The notes under the pieces are model-generated. The model had not been told where the DNA came from. It worked only from the letters and a program-made list of their open reading frames with translations, and ran no database searches. DNA of 64,000 bases from Synechococcus sp. CBW1004. GTDB lineage: Bacteria; Cyanobacteriota; Cyanobacteriia; PCC-6307; Cyanobiaceae. Positions 1 to 8,672 of the stretch are shown here, piece by piece. Positions within the stretch are counted from its first letter, which is position 1. Each line of letters opens with the position of its first letter. A program made the position numbers and the translations under genes. The stretch spans positions 806,001 through 870,000 of the forward strand of contig NZ_CP060397.1 in the NCBI RefSeq assembly GCF_015840715.1, read 5' to 3'.

Positions 1-1036
1 CGGCGCCGGTGCCGTACTCGGCCAGCACGTAATCGGCGATCCAGAGAGGGATCAGCTCACCGTTGGCCGGGTTGCGCACCCGCGTTCCGATCGGCACGCC
101 GCGTTTGGGCTTGTCCTCGGCGGTGCGCTCCTGCTCGCTCTGGCGGCTCACCAGATCGCAGAAGGCCTCGACGGGGATCTGCTTCGCTTCGGTGGTCAGC
201 TGCGGCACCAGCGGATGTTCCGGGGCGAGCACCACGTAACTGGCACCGAAGATCGTGTCCGGCCGGGTGGTGAACACGGTGATCCGTTCGCCGCTGGAGT
301 TCCCTGCGGCTTCCACCACGTCGAAGATCAGTTCGGCCCCGGTGCTGCGACCGATCCAGTTGGCCTGCATCGTGCGCACCCGCTCCGGCCACCCCTCGAG
401 CCGGGGCAGGTCGTCGAGCAGCTGATCGGCATAGGCGGTGATCTTCAGAAACCACTGGCGCAGCTTGCGCTTCTCCACCAGTGCGCCGGAGCGCCAGGAG
501 CGGCCTTCGCTGTCCACCTGCTCGTTGGCCAGCACCGTCTGATCGACGGGATCCCAGTTGACGCTCGCTTCCTTCTGATAGGCCAGGCCGGCCTCCAGGA
601 ACTGCAGGAACAGCCACTGGGTCCAGCGGTAGTAGTCGGGCCGGCAGGTGGTCAGCTCCCGCTCCCAGTCGATCGACAGGCCCAGCTGATCGAGCTGGCC
701 GCGCATGGCGGCGATGTTCTGCTCGGTCCAGCCCGCCGGATCGACACCCCGTTCGATCGCCGCATTCTCCGCAGGCAGGCCGAAGGCGTCCCAGCCCATC
801 GGATGCAGCACCCGCCTGCCGCGCATCCGCATCACCCGCGCCACCACATCGGTGATCACGTAGTTGCGCACATGCCCCATGTGCAGGCTCCCCGAGGGGT
901 AGGGGAACATCGACAGGGCATAAAACGTCTCGCCGGGCTCGTCCGCGCTGGGCGTCGCCCACAGCTGTTCGTCCTGCCACCGGCGCTGCCACTGCTGCTC
1001 GATCGCCTGTGGGCGATAGCGGGAGGAATCGGTCAC
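1..1036 (-). CDS. leuS: Leucyl-tRNA synthetase, N-terminal part (runs off left edge)
   Basis: Class I aminoacyl-tRNA synthetase charging tRNA-Leu in the cytoplasm. Translating the complement from a GTG at 1036 gives about 345 residues. They begin [17 protein letters not shown] and soon carry the class I HIGH-type signature ([11 protein letters not shown], about residues 42-52), followed by [14 protein letters not shown] and the [13 protein letters not shown] stretch typical of LeuRS. The region before the left edge ([21 protein letters not shown]) is the start of the CP1 editing domain. The KMSKS motif and anticodon-binding domain lie outside the window. No upstream in-frame ATG was found, so GTG is the likely start. 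The longest open frame across this stretch (57-1097) is a shadow in another frame. Confidence 0.93.
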   Translation of the reverse strand, partial: MTDSSRYRPQAIEQQWQRRWQDEQLWATPSADEPGETFYALSMFPYPSGSLHMGHVRNYVITDVVARVMRMRGRRVLHPMGWDAFGLPAENAAIERGVDPAGWTEQNIAAMRGQLDQLGLSIDWERELTTCRPDYYRWTQWLFLQFLEAGLAYQKEASVNWDPVDQTVLANEQVDSEGRSWRSGALVEKRKLRQWFLKITAYADQLLDDLPRLEGWPERVRTMQANWIGRSTGAELIFDVVEAAGNSSGERITVFTTRPDTIFGASYVVLAPEHPLVPQLTTEAKQIPVEAFCDLVSRQSEQERTAEDKPKRGVPIGTRVRNPANGELIPLWIADYVLAEYGTGA

Positions 1037-1112
1037 GGGCCAGGGGGACTGGAGCAGGCGTGATCGTGACACAGCCAGACCCAGGCTCGTCAGGCAAGAA
1101 GCCATCGCCACC

Positions 1113-1154
1113 GCCTGCTTCCTCCGCGCCAGGGAGTCCGTGGAGGAAGCAGGC
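1113..1154. repeat. 13-bp inverted repeat (hairpin) between leuS and the RTX gene
   Basis: Arms 1113-1125 (GCCTGCTTCCTCC) and 1142-1154 are exactly complementary, with a 16-base loop. It lies just past the stop of the minus-strand RTX gene (1190) and upstream of the leuS start. It is not followed by a T tract on either strand, so it is a weak candidate terminator; it could also be an mRNA 3' stabiliser. Confidence 0.5.
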
Positions 1155-1189
1155 CCCGGCGCCGCGCCCCGATCGCCGCCGGGCAGGAA

Positions 1190-3610
1190 TCAGCTGAGCC
1201 AGGTCGTGTCGAAGCTGCTCACGCCGTTCAGGGCGATGACCCCATCGAGTGTGGCCGGGTCACCGAATCGGATCTGGAGCAGGCCCCCTTCCGCGGTCGT
1301 CTGGAATGCGACGACCTGCTGCCAGTCCTGCTGGGTGGGGATGAAGAACAGATCGCCGACGGACTCGGCGAAGGCGGCCGACAACTGCAGCCGATCTCCG
1401 TCAGCGGCATTGAAATCGAGGATGGTCTGCAGTCCGTCCGCCAATGCTTCCGAGCCGATGGCGAACACATCCGCCCCTGCTCCGCCCCGGAAACGGTTGC
1501 GGCCGCCACCGCCGATGAGCAGGTCATTGCCCACCCCGCCGTCAAGGAGATCGTCACCGTCCAGGCCGGTGAGCAGGTCGTTCCCGGCGAAGCCGTTGAG
1601 TTCACTGCCGCTGCTGAACGCCGTGATCGCGTCGTTGAAGCGGCTGCCGTTGGCCACCCCGCCCTGCGCCACGATCGTCTGATTCAAGGTGGCAGCGTCC
1701 AACTGCGTCTGCTCGGCCTCGAGGGTCAATTCGATCGACCGCGCCAGCATGGCGTGTCCGGACTGGGTGGGGTGGACATCGTCGAAATACAGATAGGCGT
1801 CAGCATCGGTGGCCTGATTCGCCTGCGACGATTCAGTGGTGTCGGCAATGCCATAGGAGGCGAAGGTTCCAAGGGAATCGCCGAACCGTGAGCAGTTGAA
1901 GCCGTACTCGTTGTTGAAATCAATCAGTGCCGCGTAGGGGAACATCGCCTGCACGTCGTCAATCATCGCCGAGAAGGCATCGCGGAACACCGTGACGGCG
2001 CCGGCGTCGAGCAGGGCCTTCCATTCGGGAGGCAGCTGGCTCAGGAAGGGCATGGTGTAGGTGACCCCATCCACCTCCCCCTGGAGGGGCGCCAGGCTGG
2101 ATGTCAGCACCGAGCGGGCCCCTCCGGAGCGGAGCAGGGTGATCAGGCTGGCCCGGGTCTCCTCGAGAATCGTCAGCAGCGTCGTCTCCAGTGTCTCCCC
2201 GGTGCTGACAGCGGCCAGAAGGTTGTTCCCCCCGGACCAGAGCGTCACCAGATCGTTGGCCAGTGATCTGGACTCAACCGTCAGGGCGTGAGCGATCTGG
2301 GATTGCACCCTCAGGCCGCTGAGTGAGTAGGGGGGACCGAGCAGCGGTGGTGGAAACTCCGGCGGATTGAGACTCGCCAGCACCTCGAACAGAGTCTGGT
2401 TGCCGCTGAGTGCCCCTCCGATCGCATAGGAGGGGTTGCCGGGAGGGGCGGGAATCGTGCTGGGAGGCCCGCCGATGAAGCTGTTGCTGATGCCGGCGCC
2501 CGTGCTCGTGTCGAAGGGAATGCCCAGGCTGATGCGCAGGTCGGTCTGCCAGTTGGACTGGGCATTGCTGAAGGTGGATCCGCTCCAGGCGGGCTGGGCC
2601 TCCGGTGCCAGGACCTGCTGGTAGAGCGCGGCGGCACGGGAGCCGAAATCACTGAGGCTGTCACCGAAGACGGTGAGCTGTTCGAAGCCCGTCTCGAGTT
2701 GCGACTCGATGATCAGGATCAGGTCATTGAAGTCGTCGTCGCACGGGGCGGTGCCGATCTGGAGATCCTCCAGGCCAAAGACGACTTGGTTGTTGTCTTC
2801 CGGGAGAAAACTCTGCACCTGAACGGCGAAGCCGCGATTGGCAGCGGAATAGGTCGAATAGACAGTGCCGTTGGCGTCATCGAAGAACAGCACTCCGTAG
2901 CTGCTGCCAGCGTTCAGGCGCACATCGGTGAGGGTGATCTCCTCTCCGTAGGCGGGCATGCTGTCTGCAGCGAACAGCAGGCCAGTGCGTGTCGCCAGCT
3001 CGCGTGCCGCCTGCACATAGCCGGGCTGCACCGCAGTGAATGTCTGCCCGTCCAGCGTCACCGCCCCGGTCACCGGGTCGACGGCGTAGAGGGCAAAGCC
3101 GTTGTTGTTGGAGCCAAGTCGCTTGATGGTGATCGAGACGCTGTCGCTGCCTGCCGCGAGATTCAGAGCTCCCGAACCCTGCTCGTAGAGCCGGTAGACA
3201 TCGCCTTCCGTGGTTCTGATCTCCACGGTGTTGGCCGTCGCCACGATGTCTTCGATCGTGGCAGCCATGCCAGCCTTGTCCCCGGCGACATCGCTGATGA
3301 TCACCTGGTAGGTGCCGGCGCCGTTGATCTGTGTTGCCCGGGAGCTGCCGATCGCCTGCGCTTCGGTGATCAGCCAGTTGGAGGAGGGATCCGCGGAAAA
3401 GATCCTGGCGCTGGTGAGGGACTCCGGTGCGGACGCCTCCAGGGAGGTGATCAATGTCTGCAGCGTCTCTGCCTCCGACTCCGGTCGGGCGATGGCCAGC
3501 GAACTGTCGCGGCTGGCGAGGCTGTCGGCGCGGGTGACGTTGAGGCTGATGTCACGCAGGACTTTCAGTTCGAGCTTGTCGGAGACAACGAAGGCCGACT
3601 CCCAGGTCAT
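1190..3610 (-). CDS. Secreted RTX-type protein with DUF4114 and GDSL lipase/esterase domains
   Basis: About 806 residues from the ATG at 3610; a GTG at 3628 would add six. The order is an unassigned N-terminal region (1-210), a DUF4114-like domain (about 215-302, with YGEEITLTDVRLNAG and the acidic CDDDFNDLIL end), then a GDSL/SGNH hydrolase. Its blocks are FGDSLSDFG (about 315), SGGNN (about 460) and DDVHPTQSGH (about 610), giving candidate Ser, Asn and Asp-His catalytic residues. The C terminus has four or five RTX calcium-binding nonapeptides (about 670-715: GFAGNDLLTG, GDDLLDGG, GNDLLIGG) and a terminal secretion-signal-like region. RTX proteins normally leave by type I secretion without a cleaved signal peptide, and none is visible here. 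The inferred role is extracellular lipase/esterase or phosphatase-like hydrolysis; the substrate is unknown. No transporter gene is adjacent. The IS5 element sits just upstream. Confidence 0.85.
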   Translation of the reverse strand: MTWESAFVVSDKLELKVLRDISLNVTRADSLASRDSSLAIARPESEAETLQTLITSLEASAPESLTSARIFSADPSSNWLITEAQAIGSSRATQINGAGTYQVIISDVAGDKAGMAATIEDIVATANTVEIRTTEGDVYRLYEQGSGALNLAAGSDSVSITIKRLGSNNNGFALYAVDPVTGAVTLDGQTFTAVQPGYVQAARELATRTGLLFAADSMPAYGEEITLTDVRLNAGSSYGVLFFDDANGTVYSTYSAANRGFAVQVQSFLPEDNNQVVFGLEDLQIGTAPCDDDFNDLILIIESQLETGFEQLTVFGDSLSDFGSRAAALYQQVLAPEAQPAWSGSTFSNAQSNWQTDLRISLGIPFDTSTGAGISNSFIGGPPSTIPAPPGNPSYAIGGALSGNQTLFEVLASLNPPEFPPPLLGPPYSLSGLRVQSQIAHALTVESRSLANDLVTLWSGGNNLLAAVSTGETLETTLLTILEETRASLITLLRSGGARSVLTSSLAPLQGEVDGVTYTMPFLSQLPPEWKALLDAGAVTVFRDAFSAMIDDVQAMFPYAALIDFNNEYGFNCSRFGDSLGTFASYGIADTTESSQANQATDADAYLYFDDVHPTQSGHAMLARSIELTLEAEQTQLDAATLNQTIVAQGGVANGSRFNDAITAFSSGSELNGFAGNDLLTGLDGDDLLDGGVGNDLLIGGGGRNRFRGGAGADVFAIGSEALADGLQTILDFNAADGDRLQLSAAFAESVGDLFFIPTQQDWQQVVAFQTTAEGGLLQIRFGDPATLDGVIALNGVSSFDTTWLS

Positions 3611-3680
3611 CCCAGTACAGCGAATCACACGCTACATCTTAGGAACCCCTGAAAAACCCGATAGAATCAGTACAGTTCCA

Positions 3681-4820
3681 ATAATGAGACTGGCAGCGGA
3701 TGGCGGCCCCCCTCCAGTTGGGTTTCACGGACTACGAGCAGACCTACGCCAAGAAGAAAACGCGCCGGCAGCGCTTCCTCGATGAGATGGAAGCCACAGT
3801 GCCCTGGGATCCTTTCCTGGCCTTGATTTCGCCTGTGTACCACAGGCCTTCTGCCAAGGGCGGGCGCCCACCGTTTCCGCTGGAGGTGATGCTGCGCATC
3901 CACCTGCTGCAGCAGTGGTTCACGCTTTCCGATCCCTTGATGGAGGAGATGCTGATCGATACCCCCTGCTTCCGCCGCTTTGCTGGGATCGACATGGTTG
4001 AGGACCGGATCCCTGACGAGACGACGATCCTGAACTTCCGCCACCTCCTGGAAGAGAATCGGATAGCAGAGCAGATCCTGGAGACGGTGAACCAGAGCCT
4101 GCGGGAGAAGGGCGTGATGCTTAAGGAGGGTACGATCCTCGATGCCACAATCATCAACGCTCCCAGTTCAACCAAGAACAAGACGGGCGAGCGGGATCCT
4201 GAAATGCACTCGGTGGCCAAAGGCAACCAGTGGTTCTTTGGGATGCGGTGCCACATCGGTGTGGATGCAGCCTCGGGTCTGGTCCATTCCGTGGTGAGCA
4301 CGGCTGCCAACGTCCATGAGCTGAACACGGCACCCGATCGCGTCCATGGCGAGGAACGCGTGATCTACGGCGACTCTGGCCACATCGGCATCGAAAAGCG
4401 TGAGGCGTTCAAGGACTGCGAAGCAGAGATGCGCATCGCCATGAAGCCCGGACAGCGCCGAGTTCTACCGGACACCCCAGAGGGAAGACTGCTGGATCTG
4501 ATGGAGGCGGCGAAAGCACATGTCAGGGCAAAGGTGGAGCATCCATTTCGGATCATCAAGTGCCAGTTTGGATTTCGGAAGGTCTTCTACCGAGGCATCC
4601 GCAAGAACAACCTCAAGCTGACGATGCTGTTTGCCCTCGCCAATCTCTGGATGGTGCGCGAACGTTGTCCTTCTACAGCGTAAATGACAGAATAAGTGTG
4701 CCATCTTGAGGGTGAGCAGCCAAAAATGATCGGGGAACTCACGAGAAATAAGCCAGTCAGGCCCTGGATTGGAGTACCTGGCGAGTAGCCAAGGACAAAA
4801 TACCCCACTTGTGTCTCATT
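3681..4820. mobile_element. IS5-family insertion sequence (approximate ends)
   Basis: A complete transposase gene is flanked by short inverted ends: AATGAGAC at 3681-3688 and GTCTCATT at 4813-4820, enclosing about 1.14 kb. Only 8 bases match and no convincing target-site duplication is visible, so the ends are provisional. The AATGAGAC motif recurs just outside the right end, where it forms a palindrome with it. Confidence 0.5.
3700..4683 (+). CDS. IS5-family DDE transposase
   Basis: 327 residues, uninterrupted. The N-terminal DUF772-type region (GRPPFPLEVMLRIHLLQQWFTLSDPLMEEML) is followed by a DDE/RNase H-like catalytic domain. Candidate acidic residues are in GTILDATIINAPSST (first D), RVIYGDSGHIG (second D) and RAKVEHPFRIIKCQFG (E). 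The RDPEMHSVAKGNQWFFGMRCHIGVD stretch is characteristic of the IS5 subgroup. It would cut and paste its own element. It is full length with all catalytic motifs present, so it may be active or recently acquired. It lies between the RTX gene and hfq without interrupting either. Confidence 0.95.
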   Translation: MAAPLQLGFTDYEQTYAKKKTRRQRFLDEMEATVPWDPFLALISPVYHRPSAKGGRPPFPLEVMLRIHLLQQWFTLSDPLMEEMLIDTPCFRRFAGIDMVEDRIPDETTILNFRHLLEENRIAEQILETVNQSLREKGVMLKEGTILDATIINAPSSTKNKTGERDPEMHSVAKGNQWFFGMRCHIGVDAASGLVHSVVSTAANVHELNTAPDRVHGEERVIYGDSGHIGIEKREAFKDCEAEMRIAMKPGQRRVLPDTPEGRLLDLMEAAKAHVRAKVEHPFRIIKCQFGFRKVFYRGIRKNNLKLTMLFALANLWMVRERCPSTA

Positions 4821-4836
4821 GGCGAGAATGAGACAC
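4811..4836. repeat. Perfect 10-bp palindrome at the right flank of the IS element
   Basis: Arms GTGTCTCATT (4811-4820) and AATGAGACAC (4827-4836) are perfectly complementary around a 6-base spacer. The AATGAGAC core also occurs at 3681 next to the left end of the transposase gene. It may be a terminal repeat of the element, a relic of a second insertion, or a target preference for hairpins. Confidence 0.6.
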
Positions 4837-5074
4837 GCTTGCGCTCAATTCCCGGTCTTGATCAGAGCTTCCCTTACGGGGATCTGTCTCTATGGCTGTG
4901 CTGGTGACGTTTCGTCACTCTGCTTGGGTCGTCTTGGTCCTGAAATAGGAGTGAATGATGCGCGCGCCGGCCATGCGGAGAGCGCAATACCCCCCTGAGC
5001 ATCGTTCCGTGCTCCGGCCGTCTGAGGCCATGGCCGCTCGCTGCCGGCGTCGATGGGCCAGGCCAGAGTGTCCT
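4837..5074. other. Intergenic stretch between the IS element and hfq; no gene seen
   Basis: Taken with the IS right flank, about 410 bases separate the transposase stop from the hfq stop. I see only a small hairpin (GTGACG at 4904-4909 with CGTCAC at 4913-4918) and no reading frame with family-like features. Confidence 0.5.
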
Positions 5075-5093
5075 GCCGCGGCCACTCCGCGGC
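5075..5093. repeat. GC-rich hairpin abutting the hfq stop
   Basis: GCCGCGG (5075-5081) pairs with CCGCGGC (5087-5093) around a 5-base loop, directly after the hfq stop codon on the minus strand. No T tract follows, so it is only a possible transcript end. Confidence 0.35.
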
Positions 5094-5333
5094 TCAGGCC
5101 AGTGCCCGGAGCACCACGATCGCGTCGCGGCTCAGAAGGGCCAGCGGCATCCCCGCCTCCTGCCGCAGCGCCAGGAAGTGAGCGTCCTGCCATTTGATCG
5201 TGCCCTCCATCTCGTGCCCTCCGAACAGCGCGATGCGGACGGGTGTGCGATTGCGGATCAGCTCCTGCACATGGCGCACGCTGGGCAGGCTGGTGTCGAG
5301 CCGGGGGGAGCGCTTTTCGAAGAAGCTCTGCAT
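5094..5333 (-). CDS. hfq: Hfq-like RNA-binding protein (cyanobacterial type)
   Basis: 79 residues with the cyanobacterial Hfq signature: LPSVRHVQELIRNRTPVRIALFGGHEMEGTIKWQDAHFLAL, matching the Sm1 fold, then SRDAIVVLRALA as a diverged Sm2. Hfq forms a hexameric ring. In Synechocystis the homologue binds the pilus ATPase PilB1 and affects motility, and cyanobacterial versions lack much of the canonical sRNA-binding surface. Here the classical YKH-type Sm2 motif is absent, in keeping with that group. It is divergent from dapF with 28 bases between starts, an arrangement I recall from other cyanobacteria. Confidence 0.85.
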   Translation of the reverse strand: MQSFFEKRSPRLDTSLPSVRHVQELIRNRTPVRIALFGGHEMEGTIKWQDAHFLALRQEAGMPLALLSRDAIVVLRALA

Positions 5334-5361
5334 AGGATCAAGCGGTTCCGGCGCGGCGATT

Positions 5362-6552
5362 GTGCTTCAGTTCAGCAAGTATCAGGGCCTCGGCAACGAT
5401 TTTCTGCTGCTCGACAGCCGCCATGGCCTGGCTTTCGGCGACGGTGGCGGTCCCGTTGATCTCGACCCGGAGAGCATTCGCCGCCTGTGTGACCGTCGCT
5501 ACGGGGTGGGGGGCGATGGCGTGATCCTCGCTCTGCCGCCACGGGAGGGGGGCGAGCTGCGCATGCGCATCTTCAATGCCGATGGCACCGAACCGGAGAT
5601 GTGCGGCAACGGCATCCGCTGTCTGGCCCGCTTCCTGGCGGATACGGACGGCGACAGCCCCGGCCGCTCCTGGCAGATCGAGACCCTGGCCGGCCGGATT
5701 GTGCCCGAGCTGCAGGCCGATGGCCGGATCCGCGTTGACATGGGCGCTCCCTTTCTCGAGCCGGAGCAGGTGCCGACCACCCTGCCCGTCGGTCCTCAGG
5801 GCCTGCCCCAGGGGGAACTCGAGGTGGACGGCTATCGCCTGCGGGTGGCGGCGGCGGGCATGGGCAATCCCCACGTGGTGATTCCGGTGGAGGACGTGGC
5901 GGCCGTCGACCTGGAAGGCCTCGGTGCCGCCCTGGAGGTGCATCCCGCCTTTCCGGCCCGCACCAATGTGCATTTCGTGCAGGCCCTGCAGCCACAGCAT
6001 CTGGTGATGCGTGTCTGGGAGCGTGGCGCAGGCCCCACCCTGGCCTGCGGCACCGGCGCCTGCGCCACGCTGGTGGCCTGTCATCTGCTGGGGTTGAGCG
6101 AGCGCCGAGCCCGTCTCGATCTGCCCGGCGGCAGCCTCGAGATCGACTGGGACGACGCCAGCGGCCACCTGTTCATGACCGGTCCGGCGGAGGCGGTGTT
6201 CCAGGGGGTGCTGGCCCCCGACCTGATCGCGCTGCCGGAGTTTCCCCCGCTGGCGCCGCCTGCAGATGATGACGCTGCCGCGATGGCAGCCCCGCTCCCC
6301 GATGCCGCCCCCGACGTCATCGCGAGCGCCGCGCCTGCCACCGGCGTCCCGGACATCGATTGTTCAACGGCCTGCGTCAACGGTTGCGTGCGGCCCGAGG
6401 CCTGTGCCAGCGCCGAGGCGCGCGCCCGCGTCGAGGCGCTGCTGGGTGGCCGCTCCCTCGATGAGCTGGTGGATCTGGCGACCACGTCGCTGGAGTCCCG
6501 AACGCGGGCCCGCTTCACCTCCGGCGGCATTCCGGTCGACCCCGGGGTCTGA
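5362..6552 (+). CDS. dapF: Diaminopimelate epimerase with a Cys-rich C-terminal extension
   Basis: Interconverts LL- and meso-diaminopimelate for lysine and peptidoglycan synthesis in the cytoplasm. The GTG at 5362 gives VLQFSKYQGLGNDFLLLD, the usual family start. The two catalytic cysteines are visible in EMCGNGIRCLARF (Cys81) and GPTLACGTGACATL (Cys229). The epimerase core ends near residue 290, so the 396-residue protein is about 100 longer than usual. After an Ala/Pro/Asp linker (300-330) comes IDCSTACVNGCVRPEAC, with Cys 334, 338, 342 and 348, then a helical ARARVEALLGGRSLDELVDLAT segment. A cysteine desulfurase gene begins 13 bases after the stop. The tail's role is unknown; metal or Fe-S binding is a guess from the cysteine spacing. 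Confidence 0.93.
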   Translation: MLQFSKYQGLGNDFLLLDSRHGLAFGDGGGPVDLDPESIRRLCDRRYGVGGDGVILALPPREGGELRMRIFNADGTEPEMCGNGIRCLARFLADTDGDSPGRSWQIETLAGRIVPELQADGRIRVDMGAPFLEPEQVPTTLPVGPQGLPQGELEVDGYRLRVAAAGMGNPHVVIPVEDVAAVDLEGLGAALEVHPAFPARTNVHFVQALQPQHLVMRVWERGAGPTLACGTGACATLVACHLLGLSERRARLDLPGGSLEIDWDDASGHLFMTGPAEAVFQGVLAPDLIALPEFPPLAPPADDDAAAMAAPLPDAAPDVIASAAPATGVPDIDCSTACVNGCVRPEACASAEARARVEALLGGRSLDELVDLATTSLESRTRARFTSGGIPVDPGV

Positions 6553-6565
6553 CGGCCCTGCTGCG

Positions 6566-7756
6566 ATGGCCCTGCCGCCCCTGAGCCGCTACCTCGACGC
6601 CTCGGCGACGGCGCCGCCGGCTCCCGAGGTGCTGGCGGCCATGCAGGAGGCGTCCCTGGAGGCCTGGGCGAATCCCTCCAGCCTTCACGCCTGGGGTCTG
6701 GCCGCCGCCGAACTGCTGGAGCGCAGTCGGTTGCGGCTGGCGGATGGGTTGGGCACCGATCCGCGGCAGCTGGTGCTCTGCTCCGGCGGCAGCGAAGCCA
6801 TCCACCTCGCCCTGCTGGGAAGTGCCTCCCGCCTTCCTCCCGGTCGCCTGCTGATCTCGGCGGTCGAACATCCGGCCACCCTGGCCGCCGCCAGCCTGCT
6901 GCAGCGTCAGGGCTGGCAGCTTGAGATGCTGCCAGTGGACCGGCTGGGGCGGCTGGATCCAGCCCAGGTCGCGCGGCGACTCGATCCCCCCACCCGGATG
7001 GTGTCGATCCTCTGGGGGCAGAACGAGGTGGGCACTCTTCAGGAGATCGGGGCGCTCGGCCGTCTCTGCCGCGCCGCCGGAGTGCGGCTCCATGTTGATG
7101 CCGTGCAGGTGCTCGGCCATCTCCCGATCGATCTGGCCCGGCTGCCGATCGATCTGCTCAGCGTCGCCGCCCACAAGCTGCAGGGGCCGCGCGGCATCGG
7201 CGCCCTCGCCCTCGCTGAGGGGGTGGAGATCGACCCCCTGATCGCCGGTGGAGGCCAGGAGGGTGGACGCCGCGGCGGCACCGAGCCGGTGCTGCTGGCC
7301 CATGGATTCGCCACCGCCCTCGATCTGGCTCGCGATCGGCTGGCCGCCCATGGCGGCGTCGACCCGATGGCCGTCCGGCGTGATGACCTGTGGCGAGAGC
7401 TGCAGATGCTGCCGGGCGTGCGGCTCTCCGGCCCCGATCCGCTGCTGCCGGGTGCCCGTCTGCCCCATCACCTCTCCCTGCTCGTGGCGGATGGGCAGGG
7501 GCGGCCGCTGTCGGGTCGGGCGCTGGTGCGGGCTCTGGCCCGACGCGGTTGGGGGGTGAGCAGCGGCTCGGCCTGCAGCCAGGGCGGCGGTGAGCGCCCC
7601 AGTCCGGTGTTGCTGGCGATGGGCTGCAGCGCCGCGGAGGCCCTCAGCGGCCTGCGGATCAGCCTCGGCCCCTGGGTGAGCGCCGAGGTGCTGCAGACCT
7701 TCCCGGCGGCTCTGGAGGATGCTCGCCGCGATCCGGCGGTGGCGGCGGGCGCGTGA
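6566..7756 (+). CDS. Cysteine desulfurase (NifS/IscS-like, class V aminotransferase fold)
   Basis: PLP enzyme releasing sulfur from cysteine for Fe-S clusters or tRNA thiolation. The ATG at 6566 gives 396 residues starting MALPPLSRYLDASATAPP. Visible motifs are SGGSEAIHLAL, the aromatic-stacking EHPATL, LHVDAVQ, the PLP lysine in SVAAHKLQGPRG (Lys204), and the catalytic cysteine in SSGSACSQGG (Cys337). The SGSAC loop resembles the NifS/IscS group more than SufS. It probably shares a transcript with dapF. Which Fe-S or sulfur-transfer pathway it feeds cannot be told from the window. Confidence 0.9.
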   Translation: MALPPLSRYLDASATAPPAPEVLAAMQEASLEAWANPSSLHAWGLAAAELLERSRLRLADGLGTDPRQLVLCSGGSEAIHLALLGSASRLPPGRLLISAVEHPATLAAASLLQRQGWQLEMLPVDRLGRLDPAQVARRLDPPTRMVSILWGQNEVGTLQEIGALGRLCRAAGVRLHVDAVQVLGHLPIDLARLPIDLLSVAAHKLQGPRGIGALALAEGVEIDPLIAGGGQEGGRRGGTEPVLLAHGFATALDLARDRLAAHGGVDPMAVRRDDLWRELQMLPGVRLSGPDPLLPGARLPHHLSLLVADGQGRPLSGRALVRALARRGWGVSSGSACSQGGGERPSPVLLAMGCSAAEALSGLRISLGPWVSAEVLQTFPAALEDARRDPAVAAGA

Positions 7757-7920
7757 GTGCTCTCAGCGGTGGACGTCCATCGCCACGCCTTGGGTCTGCT
7801 GCAGGGTCCTGGATCCGGAGGATGCCGGCCGATGGGCCGGAGCCCGGGATGGCGCTCGCCTCGGCCTGGGAGCCAACCCGGTAGGGTCCGGCCACCACCC
7901 GACCGGCCATCGCGCGCATC

Positions 7921-8604
7921 ATGCTTCCCCCTGATCTGCAGAGCGCTGAAGCCGAGGCCCTTGGGGCCATCCGCGCCGCCCTTGCGGTCGGAAGCGGCGG
8001 CCGCTGGACGGTGGAGCTGCGCTTCCAGGGGCTGCGCCTGCTGCCGGTGGTGCTGCGTCTGGCCTCGGCTCTGGTGCAGGACGGTGTGCCGCTGCGGTTG
8101 CTCTGCGCCGACATGGGGGCCACCGCCCTGGCCCGCCGGGATGCGCCGGAGCTCTCCGAGCGGATCGCCAGCTTCGGTGATCAGATCCGCCGCCAGGCCG
8201 AGGGGCCCAGCGAGGGGGTGCTGCTGCTGCTCGGAGCGAGCCAGGCGGAATACGAGCAGGTCGAGCAGCTCTGCGGCAACCATCGCGGCCCGGTGCTGCT
8301 GCTGAATGCGGCCCTCGAGGACGCCGCCGTGGGCATCGGCAGCGTTGCCCGCCAGCGCCGCCGCGGCTTTCTCTCCCAGTGGGAGGCCGCCTATGCCCTG
8401 ATCCCCCAGGCGGAGAGCGCCCTGCGGCGCGTCTATCCCGGCTCCTGGCAGCTCTATCGCCTCGACCCCGATGGCTACCGCCTGGCCGGTGAGTTCGAGC
8501 GGCGTCCTGATGGTGAACAGCAGGCGGAGGCGCTGGGCGCAGAGGCGGGCCTGGGGGGCAATCTGAGGGCCCTGGGGGATCTGATCGAAGGCCTGCAGAA
8601 CTGA
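7921..8604 (+). CDS. DUF1995 domain protein
   Basis: 227 residues matching the DUF1995 pattern: MLPPDLQSAEAEALGAIRAAL at the start, LRLLCADMGATALARRD, VLLLNAALEDAAVGIGSVARQRRRGFLSQWEAAYALIP and YPGSWQLYRLDPDGYRLAGEF. Related plant proteins include LPA3, a photosystem II assembly factor, and the family is typical of oxygenic phototrophs. No catalytic motif is recognisable and no membrane segment is visible, so it is probably soluble. About 160 bases without a gene separate it from the desulfurase. Confidence 0.8.
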   Translation: MLPPDLQSAEAEALGAIRAALAVGSGGRWTVELRFQGLRLLPVVLRLASALVQDGVPLRLLCADMGATALARRDAPELSERIASFGDQIRRQAEGPSEGVLLLLGASQAEYEQVEQLCGNHRGPVLLLNAALEDAAVGIGSVARQRRRGFLSQWEAAYALIPQAESALRRVYPGSWQLYRLDPDGYRLAGEFERRPDGEQQAEALGAEAGLGGNLRALGDLIEGLQN

Positions 8605-8672
8605 GGCCGGCCATTGCGGGCACTGGTGGCCCCTGGCGGACCTCCGTACACTTCGCTGACTTTCCGGACGCC

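Noticed and set aside
57..1097. 346-residue minus-strand open frame over the left edge
   Set aside because: It is a GC-driven shadow; the adjacent frame encodes LeuRS with clear motifs.
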